Shown: positions 1 through 11,538, numbered from the stretch's first letter. The stretch: 64,000 nucleotides of DNA from Mesotaenium endlicherianum (GCA_009602735.1 WELA01003775.1:283460-347459); one strand, 5' to 3'. The notes: generated by a model from the letters alone, not told the origin. A program made the numbers and translations.

Positions 1-41
1 GGAAGGGGGTGGGGGGTTTGGGCAGGGGGGGAATCTCTCAC

Positions 42-2606
42 TGCTTCGTAGTGGATGGCGGAGTCCTCTGACCGCAGCATGAAGATGAGCGTCGGAAGCG
101 CATTGCACTCCACGATCTGTTTGCCACCAGCATACCATTGTCAAAGAATCAGCCACATCACCAGCATCAGGAGCAAGCCATCTGCCTCCAGAATGCTGCC
201 TGTGGCATGGGACATGATTGAGGTGCATAGACAGGTGAATGCGCAACATATGATGTCACGCGTCATTTCAGGGCATGAGCATCCTGTTTATCAGCTGGCA
301 ATCCAATGGGACGAGAGATGCATAGTCAGACAGGTCGTCTAATCAGCACCAAAAAGTGCACAACTCCCGCATCTGTACCACAAGGGACTTCAGGGTCTAA
401 TTTCGTCTCACCTCGCTCTATTTCCATCGACTGCATCATCAGCCTTCTCAAACACAAAGAAACCTAACCATGATGGAAATACCAGACATATACTAGTCTT
501 GCTTTAATCTGTAGTTGAGCTAGAATCCAGATGACGAAATGATGAGGCATATTTTTTAGACAAGCTGTGACCAGCTGCCACTTGTCAGCAGATCATTACC
601 AGGTTCTTGTTGGCCTCGTTCTTGAAGGCGAGCGTCCGCAGAGCGCCTGCACCAGCCCTCTGCACCTTGTTGTCCTTCGACTCCAGAAGCTCCACCAATG
701 GCGGTATACCACCTTCCGTCCTGCCATTTGCCAAACACGTCAGTCTCACCCTCAGGTCCCATGCATGGCGAAACTAGCCACCAGATAGAACTGTTAACAG
801 TGACGAAGTGAGAAGGCCGGGAACTGAAGAAGGATGTCATACACGCTGTGCAAGTGCCAAGTCTGTGAGTGAATCAGTCTTCTCCACCAGAACTGAAATC
901 CAACTCTAACACCTGTCACGACACCCCGTCACTGTTTTCATGGCATAACGATCCTGCGACTTCTCCCAGGGCACCAATCAAAAGTTGCAATGAGTAGCTC
1001 TGACGTACAGCCAAGTCAGCAGACCCAAGTCACTGTAGCTTTGCCTTCAGCTCATCTGGGACTTGCTCAGACCTACACTTCTTACAGGACACTATGAAGA
1101 CGAGCTTTATGTCAAGAGCAAGTGTATGCATGCTAGAATGCTTCCGAAGGCGACGGCAACACTTTTGCTCAGCTTTACCTGCAGCTGAAATCGTCGCCCT
1201 GGCTCCCTGGCTCCCTCTCAAGCGCTTCAAAGGGAACAAGTAAGAATGTCATGCAGACACCTTGAGTTTTGTTCAGCAAGGGCAAGGGAGAACCCAAACA
1301 AGTGATGACGTGCTCACCTTACTCTACTCTTGATTGTAGCATTCTCATGCGCTAAGTTGGTGAGGGCATCTGCGGCTCGTCGGATGACCCCATTGACAAG
1401 CCTACTGCTGCTACCATCTCCTTTCCTTTGCAAAAGAGAAACAAGAGCTGCCAAAGCTCCTGCATCGGCTATGAGGCGTTGATGCTCCGGCTGCACAAAG
1501 AACCCACTCATACACCAAGTCAGAAGTCGACTACTCTTCATAAATTTGTGCATATGAACATCGTTCCAAAAATGCTGAATCCTGCAATCAGAAGAAAGCC
1601 ACTAAAGTGAATGTGTTCCAAGACGCAAAAAATATACGTGATACTGATGATAGAAAACGTTTACATGGGACCTCTGCGGGTAAACCAATTGCGCGAATGT
1701 TTCAGTATTGCTCACCTTGACAGCCAGAAGACCTAAGGCAAACGCAGCATCCTTTTCTATTTCATGCTCACATGCTACAGGTCCACCATCTTCCGAAAGG
1801 AAGGGAGCTGAAAGGTGAGGCACAAGGGCATCCACAGCACCTTCCTCAACGATCATGTCCACATGCTCCTCTGCCCAGAAAAAGGACATAACAAACACCT
1901 GCATTAAGCTTTGTGACCCTAATATCCAAGCTGAAACCACAGACCCGCATGGTACGACAGGCTTGTACTACAGGCTTAATACCAGCATAGAGAAGGACAA
2001 CATGCTGAACACTTGCAGGGCAAGGAGAATGTGGCATGGCACAAATCCCCATTTTCAGTTGCACCACATGCCAACTGTCAACAATCAAACGACTACAGAG
2101 CTTACACCAAGTTGAAGCAGCAACAGTGATCGTTGTGGACCAACTTTGACACAACCGTTCCTTTTCACCTATGACCTCGACAAGGCACCGAATGCCTTCT
2201 TGCCAACCCACACATGTGCGCAGAGCTTCTGCACAAACCCCGTGCCTCATCAATGTGAACCATCTATATTCCGAGCAATCCAGATATGCCTCGGGCACAC
2301 GACCACAGCTGAAAAATGTATACTATCAAAAATACATGTAGCTTGAAGCAGATTTTGTTTGGTACTTGAGTTCCTTGGAAAACTCTCACCATGTTTGGCT
2401 AGTTCCGCCAGAGCATGAGCCGCTTTTCTGGCTGCTATTCTGTCGACCTCTTTCCAAGATAGTGCACTCTTCAAGCATGCAACTTGTATGCGAACATCAG
2501 CACTCAAGGCAGCAGCATCTTCTCCGTTGGGCACCTCCAAAGAAGTTTCAGTCGACTTTCGTTTCAAGCCCTTCCTTTCTAGTCCCTGGTCAACAGGGCC
2601 CTCCAT
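42..2606 (-). CDS. ARIA: ARIA/ABAP1-like armadillo-repeat protein, 5' exons (partial)
   Basis: In Arabidopsis this family (ARIA, ABAP1) joins N-terminal armadillo repeats to a C-terminal BTB domain and binds transcription or replication factors. Five exons can be read: 2606-2390, 1870-1716, 1490-1318, 720-600 and 116-42. All have GT/AG borders, and the phases join without a stop for 247 codons. The N-terminal motif RKGLKRKS, then LSWKEVDRIAARKAAHALAEL, EEGAVDALVPHL, FALGLLAVK, VIRRAADALTNLAHE, GGIPPLVELLE and CNALPTLIFML follow the ARIA order closely. I chose the ATG at 2606 over an in-frame one at 2630 because it matches the short N-terminus of the family. The remaining armadillo repeats and the BTB domain lie beyond the left edge. 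The family is secure; which paralog it is cannot be told. Confidence 0.87.
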
Positions 2607-3694
2607 ATAATTTTGGAGCCTAATTGTCACACAACAACTGCGTTACTTGAATCTAAAGCATGCAGGACCATGTAGAGAATGCCAGAATGTTGAAAGAACA
2701 ATAAAAGTGCCGTTCAAACAGTTGTCACTAATAACCTAAGAAGTTTCCTTTCCCAGAGCATGAAAGTCAAATCAAATACTGGCTCTCTCCATATAATCGC
2801 TCTCTTGCTTGAGAAAAAAATACAGTAGTCGAGCCATGTGCAGCGATGTGATGTGACTCTCTTGAGCAGGATTCAGACAATTATGGCTTGTCAATGCCAA
2901 CCATCTCCAACATAGAGAAAGCTGTTCGCACAACTAGTTCACAACGCACGAGCTCGGTGGAGTTCCAGATGCTTTCTGCTTAGATAAAAAGATCACAGTC
3001 CAGAAGGCCTTGGGAAGTTCAGTTGATGCGAACGTATAAACTACAAATAGAAGAACAGCTTCTTGTGCTGACAGCAACCTTATGCTCCGTTCCGAGTCAA
3101 GGGTTGTCCGACATGGACGCTCGGTAAACTGCAACCGGTAACTCATCAAAATCTCCAGTATATGCTTCCGAGAGGAGCACTAATTCGTAATTCCTATTTT
3201 CAATGCTGGAGCCCTGCTGTGAACTGGGCGGGCCTCTTTGTAAGTGCTGAAATCCTCCGTGAAACGTACATTAATGAAGACAATTCTTTCTACGATATTA
3301 AGCTCCGATGTAATCGATACATGATGTAACATCGAGTAACAGCGGCTTCAAACTACGAGATATTTTTATGCAAATCGCGATCCCAAACGCTATCAAATAT
3401 GTTGGGCAACGTCGGATGTTGACAAGCCCATGCGAGTCGGGTCCACTAGCATTTGTTGCCGGCCAAAGCAATGACATGTCAGTAGTCAATGTGAGGACTG
3501 TTCACGACTATGTCGGCTATATCGTAGTAGTCCGTGAATTTTGGTGCAGTCCTTTCTAACTCGATCACTAGCTTGCCCTCTGCCATGCCACAAATTTAGT
3601 GTTAAGTGCCATGGCGCGCATCAATATCATAGTTGTGCTCTCAACACTTCGGACAAGATGGGCAGGGTGGTAAGATAGTGATCTTCAGATTCTT
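2607..3694. other. Intergenic, upstream of the armadillo gene
   Basis: This stretch holds the expected promoter and 5' leader of the minus-strand armadillo gene. I see no open frame resembling a protein, no repeat family found elsewhere in the window, and no convincing promoter motif. Confidence 0.5.
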
Positions 3695-4801
3695 TGTAGT
3701 GAAACAGATGGAGAAAGTACTTAAAAAACTAAAATACTTTATCTATTAAGACAAGGATCTTTGAACACAAGTGGTAGCTTCTTGAAAGAGAAATGGTTCC
3801 TTGACAAATTAGCATACTTCTAGAGTTTGGCAAGTACAAGAGTGATTCTAGAATGCCTCTCTATGTTCTAGCTCTTGTATACATATTTGCTAAGCAATTA
3901 ATTTTCTAACAAGGTGCATGTTGAAGTGTTGGCACCCAACACATCCCAAAATTTGCCACCTCTTTCTATAATAATGTACACATGTCCTTTTGACCTAAAA
4001 CTCGCACATTTGACTTTTGCCACATGAAGTTCTTCTAGGACCTTCTTCTAATTTTGAAAATGTATTATTATGCTTACGCATTAGAGCAAAATGGGCTGAA
4101 AACTTGTGAAAACTTCGAGTCGTGAAACATGGAACTTTTACGATTGACGCATCGACGTCTCACAAGCTTTTGCCTTGATTCTCTCACTTCGTCATCAGAT
4201 TCTGCGATGATAGTTTTTTTCCCCTCGTTTATGATTGCGACACGATTAACGATACTGTCCCACGCCGCAGTCGACAAAGCTGGTTGTTACATTACCCCCC
4301 CTTGTTTGAAATTGCCCTTCAAAAAGAAAAAGGACAGCAAAAGCGATATAACGGAAGTATTACGTTTATTTTTGGGTACTCCGCTACTTTTACAAGTTGT
4401 TGCATGAATCGTGGTCTGTGATTGGATGAAGCTCGAGCAATTTCTGCTGATTTTAAGACTTTTGCACGAGTGAACAGTATGTCATAATCTTCTGCACCGC
4501 ACACTGTCTCGTTGCAGGTAATAGAAAAGTCATGTTTGCAAACAGAGTCGTCTTCCAATGTCTCTCGCGACAAAGTAATGTGTCTATGGGGTGACGCGCT
4601 ATTTTGTCCAGGAAATCTTGTTTTTGTTTTCAAAGTTTTCCAACATTCTCTAGTGCATAAGCACTACTAGGAGGTTCAAAGGACATGAACCAAGTCACTA
4701 AAGTATCTATTCACACTTGATTCCACTCAACATTACTCTACAAACATTCAAATTTTTTAGAATATTAAAACAAATCGTAAGTTTCAACTTATATCACTAC
4801 A
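3695..4801 (-). repeat. Old family B solo LTR, interrupted by an insertion
   Basis: The sequence begins TGTAGTG and ends CACTACA like the 503-bp LTR of the element at 43364-50042. It aligns with that LTR over 3695-4062 and about 4668-4801, with many substitutions. The five bases before it (3690-3694) and after it (4802-4806) are both ttctt, a target-site duplication. No internal coding region remains, so this is a solo LTR left by LTR-LTR recombination. Its divergence suggests it is the oldest family B copy here. Confidence 0.85.
4063..4667. mobile_element. About 600-bp MITE-like insertion inside the solo LTR
   Basis: This block splits the LTR between gaaaatg and the region that resumes at ggttcaaagg. 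Its ends carry imperfect inverted repeats: left TGCTTACGCATTAGAG (from about 4070), and the complement of the right end TGCTTATGCACTAGAG, 14 of 16 identical. I cannot fix the target-site duplication or the superfamily. A C-run followed by a TGTAAC-like motif near 4285 could instead mean part of an LTR element. Short open frames within it match nothing I know. Confidence 0.45.
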
Positions 4802-6563
4802 TTCTTACTCCATTATGTTGCCTCGAGCAGAAAGAAAAAAGAAGAAATAAAGTTGTATCATGTCAAGATATACACTTTTCCACACTTTTATGTACGCCAC
4901 AAGCATTAAAGCGTTGCAAAGCAAAATAAATCCTCAAACGAATGAATTTTTTTTGATGATTTTTGATATTTGTGCTTTAAAACAAAACAAGAGGCAAATT
5001 TTACGAATGAATGACCAAAAAAATGAAGCAAATAGATCTAAATTTATAAAGAAAAGGCCTTGAACAAGGTCCCAAAAAGTGAAGACCTTCTCAGCATTTG
5101 ACCATTTTTCCCATTTTGTTGTTGCTTCTGAGAAGAGCATCAATGAAATGACAAATGCATTCAAGTTGCATATAGCAAGTGAGAAAGTGAAGTTGAACCT
5201 TGCATCTTCATTCACATAAATGGTATATTGATACTTACAAATTTGTTGAAATTTGAATATAAAAATAAGCAACTAATAAATCCAAAATAGGTGACTCAGA
5301 AAGCAACGAGAACTTATCTCAAGTCGTCATAGGTTGGTTAAAAATTGAACCCACTCAATGAATTTCCATCTCCAAATTCCACATGGGACAACATATGAGG
5401 ATTTTGAATTCACAATTTTGTGCACTTCAACGGCCGATCAAAACAGCAACCCTCACAAAATCGCAAAAATTATAATGATTGAACAAAGAATTTGAATTCA
5501 AAAACTAAAGTTTGCAATGAACCTTCGTGACCTTGTTCACATATTTTTTTAATAAAAAAAACAATTAAAATTCATCGATAATTTGTCAAAACAAACGTGT
5601 ATGGTCATCAATTGCATTTTGCCTCAAGTGTGAACAAAATTTCAAGACTACCATGAAGTTGTCAAAGATCTTCACCGCTTTGACCATGGCTTTCGAAAAC
5701 TTAAATGATGAATGACGAACGTTTCATTGTTTGCACAAAAACATATTTAAACGCAAAAACAACATTTTCCAGGATGTCATATGTTACCATCCAATCATTG
5801 GAGTTCTTTTTAGTTGTTAATCATTGCAAATTCCAAATTGCACTTTTCCATTTTCTAAATGATAAAAATTATATTTTTTCTTCTTCCACGCTCATCTCCA
5901 CGCAACTCTCTATATTCTTTGTCGACAAACATGATAACAACATCTTAGAATTTCATCACGACAGAAGCAAAATTGAAATCAGCAGGTATACGTTGTTCAA
6001 AGCCTGCAATCAAAGCATTTCATGCACCTCTATTCACGTAGTAGTGTCACTCTGAGACTGGTCTAATGGCAGATAGTTGAGTTTCGGACAAAATGCCAAG
6101 GGCGAGAGGTACCCAATTTTCGACCTCGGAAGGCGAAGACAGGGTGCCGGAGATGACCTTTCTTCTGCCTCAATCCGCTTCATATTCAACCATTACAACG
6201 GTGCGGCGAAAATCAACAATTCTTTGCTTAAGATTCGCCATCTCTAGGCAACGCTGCCGCTATTACCTCGTAAATGTCCAGTACGTGAAGGCAAAGCATA
6301 AGCTCGTCAACTCTGGATAGTGCTCCCTCCATCCTCCGCTCTTAACACTAGATCTCCCAAGGCAAAGACCATATATGGTCCAATAATGCACCACCTAAGT
6401 CACACTATAATGAAATAACCACTGAAGCTATGACTATGTGTGATAGATCATTAGAGAGCTTACATCACAAGCTATTGCACTGGCCATGTGACTTGCAATT
6501 TTTGGAAAGGTAAGGTGTACTTTTTGTACAAAGTGTGTACGGTAACAAAAAGCGAGCAAATAG
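4802..6563. other. AT-rich intergenic stretch
   Basis: The stretch is strongly AT-rich with many short A and T runs. No coding signal is convincing. A more GC-balanced patch at about 6060-6320 has an open frame of 75 codons without recognisable motifs. Confidence 0.4.
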
Positions 6564-7066
6564 TGTAGTGATTTGAGTTATTATACATTAGTTTGCATAT
6601 ATTTTAATGTTTTCAAATATATTTGAAGTAGTATGGTGTGGAGTCAAGTGTGAATAGGTACTCTAGTAACTTGGTTCATGTCCTTTGAACCTTTCAAGGC
6701 ATTTTCGAAGTTAGAGGAAAGACCTAGAAGAACTCCATGTGGCAAAAGTCAGATGTGCCATTTTTAGGTCAAAAGGACATGTGTACATTATTCTAGAAAG
6801 AGGTGGCAAGTTTTGGGATGTGTTGGGTGCCAACACATCAACATACACCTTCCTAGAAATTACTTATGTAGCAAGTATATAAACAAGAGCTAGAACATAG
6901 AAAGACATTGCAGAATCACTCTTGTACTTGCCAAAATCCAGAACTATATTAACTTTCAAGAAGCCATCTCTCTTTCAAGAAGCTACCACTTGTGTTCAAA
7001 GATCCTTGTCTTGAATAGATAAAGTATTCTGTTTTACTAAGTACTTTATCTATCTGTTTCACTACA
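6564..7066 (+). repeat. Family B solo LTR with target-site duplication
   Basis: A full 503-bp LTR in the opposite orientation to the 43-50 kb element. It starts TGTAGTGATTTGAG and ends TTTCACTACA. It is flanked on both sides by aatag (6559-6563 and 7067-7071), so it is one clean insertion later reduced to a solo LTR. The LTR's TATA-like TATATAAA and the palindrome upstream of it are intact. Confidence 0.92.
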
Positions 7067-7531
7067 AATAGGGCCAACTTTAACATCACACACTATGAAT
7101 TTGGATATGAACCAATAGTATTTGATTTAAGCTGGAGTAGGCATGTGTCTTACCTATCATATGAAACAAATTTCACTTCATTCTAATCAGTAGCTTTGTG
7201 CAGGCACACTTTGTACTTAGTGGACCATATGGGATCCGAGTATTTTTCGTATTTTTTAGTGCCTCATGCAACAAAGCATCACAGTTAATAATTCATGACT
7301 TATTCTTTACACATGCAAATAGTAATTTGTAAAGTGGAGCTTGAAAGTAAGATGTTATTTTACTTACAAAAAAATATTTAGATTAGAAATAATCAACTAT
7401 GATGATTAAAATTGAAGCATTAATTGCAAAATATCGCAGAATCGACAACTTTGCACACATGAAGCTGAACTGTTTATGAAGCACAATATTTTTCATATAA
7501 GTTTTTGTTGCAGTTTCTCTGCTCTACAATC
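7067..7531. other. AT-rich intergenic stretch
   Basis: No gene, repeat or structured element is recognised between the solo LTR and the piggyBac remnant. Confidence 0.4.
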
Positions 7532-7841
7532 CTACTTGTTAATGCTACTCAGCCTGTAGGGGCCACTATCTACATGTGCTATGTGCCTGTTGGTATGGTA
7601 CTCCTCAAAGCAAGGCGTGGGGCAAAGCGCTACTCCACACGTCGCGCACCAATAACTAGGCCTCACCTTACTCTTCTCATGGCCTAGGTCATACAGCTTG
7701 CTCCTGCACACTACACACCCTCGTCTAGAGCCTCCTGGAAGGTGCTCAAGGAAGTGTCTCCCTAGGAACCTGTCCATTCCAGCCCGCCCCGCACTCCAGC
7801 GAAAGCGCCTCCTCTCATGTGGATCATAAATTGAAGCTACC
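7532..7841 (-). pseudogene. piggyBac transposase C-terminal fragment
   Basis: The minus-strand frame encodes the cysteine-rich tail typical of piggyBac (PGBD-type) transposases. It reads an H-x-L motif, then CVVC, then YWCATCGVALC, then PCFEEYHT before a natural stop at the low-coordinate end. In the family this zinc-binding domain follows the DDD catalytic domain and contacts the transposon ends. Here the catalytic part is absent: the frame enters from rearranged LTR sequence at 7842 with no ATG. It is therefore a truncated relic. The family call rests on spacing of the Cys/His residues and the PCFEEYHT signature, not on a search. Confidence 0.72.
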
Positions 7842-8394
7842 AAGTATTATATTTCACTAAGTACTTCATCTATCTGTTTCACTACACTTTATCTATTCAA
7901 GACAAGGATCTTTGAACACAAGTGGTAGCTTCTTGAAAAAGAGATGGCTTCTTGAAAGTTAATATATTTCTGGATTTTGGCAAGTACAAGAGTGATTCTG
8001 GAATGTCTTTCTATGTTCTAGCTCTTGTTTATATACTTGCTACATAAATAATTTCTAGGAAGGTGTATGTTGATGTGTTGGCACCCAACACATCCCAAAA
8101 CTTGCCACCTCTTTCTAGAATAATGTACACATGTCCTTTTGACCCAAAAATGGCACATTTGACTTTTGCCACATGGAGTTCTTCTAGGTCTTTCCTCTAA
8201 CTTTGAAAATGCCTTGGAAGGTTCAAAGGACATGAACCAAGTTACTAGAGTACCTATTTACACTTGACTCCACACAATACTACTCCAAATATATTTGAAA
8301 ATATTAGAATATATGCAAATTAATATATGATAACTCAAATCACTACATAAAGTATTATATTTCACTAAGTACTTCATCTATCTGTTTCACTACA
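7842..8394 (-). repeat. Rearranged family B LTR with terminal segment inverted and duplicated
   Basis: The body at 7887-8347 matches the family B LTR from about base 43 to its CACTACA end. Instead of the normal first 42 bases, 7842-7886 holds that segment in reverse complement (ending TTTCACTACA). Almost the same 45 bp recurs after the LTR end, at 8350-8394. The body is thus flanked by direct copies of an inverted LTR tip. No target-site duplication is visible. It abuts the piggyBac relic on the left and a gag relic on the right. Confidence 0.75.
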
Positions 8395-9640
8395 CTGATT
8401 ATCCTCAGCCTGGTCTCCTTCAATTGCATTGTAGGAACCGTGGGGCTTTTTGACAATCTTAGACACCAAAGCATGACTCTGGCGCTTGTGATTGAACTGC
8501 TGCTGATCCCAAGCATCAGCATCCTGGATCAAGTCAGCCAGTTTTTCACTTCTTCTCAGCAAAATGACCCGAGACTTCGGATTTCAAGCCATACCTGAAG
8601 TATGCTATCCTATACCATTCTGGCAAGTCTGGCTCTTTCATCATGTTCTCCTGGAACTTTTGAGCAAACTCAGCGACTGAAGTGGTCTGCTTCAGTGTCA
8701 GGGAGATTATCGCAAAGATAGCTTTCTCCTGCTCGTTGATGACATCAAACCTCTCATGCAACTTCTCGACAAACTCTATCCAGGTAGGGTCACCGAGTTG
8801 CTGAGCCTTACGCTCTCCTTTCCTGTATAACCACCAATCTGCGGCACTGCCTTTCAGTAGCGCACCGGTGTGCCTGACCTTCTCGTAATCTTGCAGTTCT
8901 GGGTAGTTTTCCAGCCACTGCTCAACATCCGCGAGAAACTTGATCAAATAATATTTTTAGTTTCCCTCAGGATCATAGTCCTGGGGAGGTTTTGGCTTGG
9001 GTTTACTAGGCCCTCTGCCACCACCACCAGTGGTTTGAGACCCCAGTTGGTCTCTGTCCCGCAGTAGAGACATTATGATTCGTTTGTCCTCCTGTTGGGA
9101 CTAATACATGGTCGCCATTTGCGATTGCATTTGAACGAACAATGCTCCCAAGTCTACACTCTGGGGTGGTAGTCTAGCAAATGCAGCAGCAGCATTGGCA
9201 TCTACTCGCTGAGTAGTGTCCTCAACCGTCCCTCTCGCTCCTGCACCAGCAATTCCTGCCGCATTTAGCCGGTCACGTATTTGAACCAGGGGTACATTGA
9301 GTTGTACAGCAGGAGGTGGGTTCAGAACAATGGCCCTGGATGCCACAAGTTCTTCAACAGTGCGCTCGTCAGCTGGCTGTCCTTCCCTCCTTTCTGTATC
9401 TTCAGCGGCCTTTGCTACTTGTTCAGCTTCTAATCTGGCTCTCTCCTCCTCAGCTTGCTGTGCTGCGATTGCGGCAATAGCAGCTGCCTCATCTGCAGCC
9501 TCCCTAGCTGCAGTATCTGCTACTGCTTCAGAATAGGTACGATTTCTCGCTACATGGCTTTCCGCCTGGTTTTCGACATTCTCGTTATCCTGGTTCTCCA
9601 TGTCTCGGGAGTTGCTAGTTTGAGACCTTGTCCTTACCAT
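8395..9640 (-). pseudogene. Gag of a Ty3/Gypsy element (family C), broken
   Basis: The frame starts at an ATG at 9640, about 20 bases after the primer-binding site, with an alanine- and glutamate-rich coiled-coil-like N-terminus (about residues 40-90). The retrotransposon gag core follows, including GSAADWWLYRKGERKA and WIEFVEKLHERFDV. In-frame stops occur at about 9101 and 8960, and the frame shifts near 8550, so the gene is dead. It ends abruptly at the rearranged LTR at 8394; no CCHC knuckle, protease or polymerase of this copy remains. The gag differs from that at 13.6-14.0 kb, which has its own version of the GLK motif, so two elements are present. Confidence 0.8.
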
Positions 9641-9660
9641 ACAAAGAAGACTGTGATAAC

Positions 9661-9673
9661 TGCTCCGATACCA
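9661..9673 (-). other. Primer-binding site, family C
   Basis: On the minus strand the LTR ends CA, one G follows, then TGGTATCGGAGCA. This matches the plant initiator tRNA-Met primer site TGGTATCAGAGC with one A-to-G change. Confidence 0.85.
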
Positions 9674-9674
9674 C

Positions 9675-10393
9675 TGAAATGAATTGACTTACCAAATAGG
9701 CGATTAACAATAAATTAAGATCTTTATCTCAGCGAGTAATCTTTATGGTATTTTCGTTAACTGGTTGAACGGCAAAGGACAACACACTAGCAGTGAATTA
9801 TACTCGTAAGTCAAATGCCAGTAAACTAGCATCAATAATGCAATCAGTAAATTCATACATAAGCAAGGTTGGAAGACAGTGCGTATCAATGGCTTCTCGC
9901 CTTGGATTCAGATGTCCCTCAGTAAGTTGTACAAGAGAGTTGGCCTCGTTTTCGAATGCCGAACTCGAGAGCAATGCCTAGCATATGTACATGGAATGAG
10001 TTTACTGTTCAACGGCCAGTGCGATGGCACCGCCTACCCGGGAGTTAACCACGTTGGTAGGACCTCGGTTAACCAAATCCACCGCCATCTCCCATCATCC
10101 CAAATCGCCATCCATCATAGGGGTGTCATCTGGCCATTCATCTAGCATATCACACTTAGATGCATATCGAGGCAGTTCGCTGCTACCGAGTACGGACGTC
10201 AGCTGGCTGTCAAAGAATGTGTCAGCAAGTTGACGTAAGTTGACTTCAGCCTGCTGCTTCCGACTGAGTCATTAAACTGCTATTAAATATAAAGTCCAGC
10301 AAACTGATTATTAACTAGAGTTCAGCAGGCTGAACTCAATTAACTATTATATTTAAATGAATATTATATTTACTAATATACTGCTTCATTACA
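9675..10393 (-). repeat. 5' LTR of the family C Ty3 element
   Basis: On the minus strand the LTR begins TGTAATG at 10393 and ends TTTCA at 9675, next to the primer-binding site. It is 719 bp long. A second, end-truncated copy of this LTR lies at 52585-53204, which confirms the outer boundary at the CATTACA end. Its outer end joins directly to integrase sequence of a different element at 10394, as expected if family C inserted into that integrase gene. Confidence 0.85.
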
Positions 10394-11538
10394 TTGTTGT
10401 AGGCAAACTCCAACCCTGGCAGCTTCTTGTCCCACTCTGAAGGGTCTTCCATAGTGAAACTCCTGAGCACCTCTTGCAGAGTTCTGTTGAGCCTCTCACT
10501 CTGCCCGTCTATCTGAGGGTGATAGGAAGTGCTCATCCTCAGCTTGGTCCCCATCAAAGTAAACAATGACCGGCAAAAGTTGCTAGTAAACCTTGGATCT
10601 TGGTCTGAAACAATCACCTTCGGCAACCCATGTAGCCTGAAAATATGATCAAAGAATAGTTGTGCCACATCTGCTGCCGTACAAGTCTCCTTCATGGGAA
10701 TGAAGTGAGCCATCTTTCTGAATCTATCAGACACAATCCAAACTGCATCGTGCCCTTGACCACTCACTAGTAAAGATGTGTCGAAGTCCATAGCAATCTG
10801 CTCCCAAGGATACTCTGGAATAGGTAAGGGTTGCAATGTACCTCCCTTCTTTTGATTTGGTGTCTTGTTACGGTGACACGCATCGCAACTCCTGATCCAC
10901 TCCTTGATGTCCTTGTCCATATTTCTCCAATAGTATTCTTGCTTCAGCCCGCTTGCCGTCTTTTCGCTTCCAAAGTGTCCAGCATATAAGCAATCATGAT
11001 GCTCCGTAAGTAGTAAGTCTCGTAGCTTCTTAATGTCAGGTACCACCACTCTCTTGGAAACACCATAAAACCATATGCCGTCCTTCTTCTGCACACTCGA
11101 GTTGAACTCAGCTGCTCCACCATCAGCAAACTTTGGGTCCTCCTCATAACCTCTTTGAAGCTTCTCCTTAAAGCCCATATTCTCCTTGATGAGTGAGACA
11201 GCTGCAAGGTCACACCTTCTGGATAAAGCGTTTGCAGGGTTCATCTTCCCAGGAAAGTTCTCAATCTTGTGATCGAACTGTTGCAGAAACTCCATCCACC
11301 TTGCCTGTCTTGGTGTCAACGTTGGCTGCGTCATAAATTTGTCCAAGCTCTTGTGGTCGGTCTTGATGAACACCTTCCGGCCGTCCACATAACATCGCCA
11401 AATCCTCACAGCCTGGATAATAGCCAACATCTCCCGCTCGTGTGCTGCATAATTTTGCTCAGCAAGACTCAACTTCTTGCTCTCATATGCTACAGGTTGT
11501 AATCCCTTGCCCTGGTCCTGGAGAAGAATGGCTCCCAC
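10394..11538 (-). pseudogene. RNase H and integrase fragment of Ty3 element A
   Basis: Reading on the minus strand, the frame starts in the reverse-transcriptase/RNase H junction ([19 protein letters not shown]) and passes the RNase H motif TDHKSL. It then gives the integrase zinc finger (H-x4-H in HHDCLYAGHFG, then CDACHRNK). The DDE core follows with D in MDFDTS, D in VSDQDPRF and E in DGQSERLNRTL. It stops being integrase after LEFAYNN, where the family C LTR begins, so the C-terminal part (including any chromodomain) is missing. The upstream junction is broken by a MITE. This is a relic; the domain calls are firm. Confidence 0.88.

Noticed and set aside
9793-9981. A 60-codon plus-strand frame that is similar at 9793-9981 and 52620-52808
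   Set aside because: Both lie inside copies of the family C LTR and are antisense to the element; shared descent of the LTR explains the similarity.
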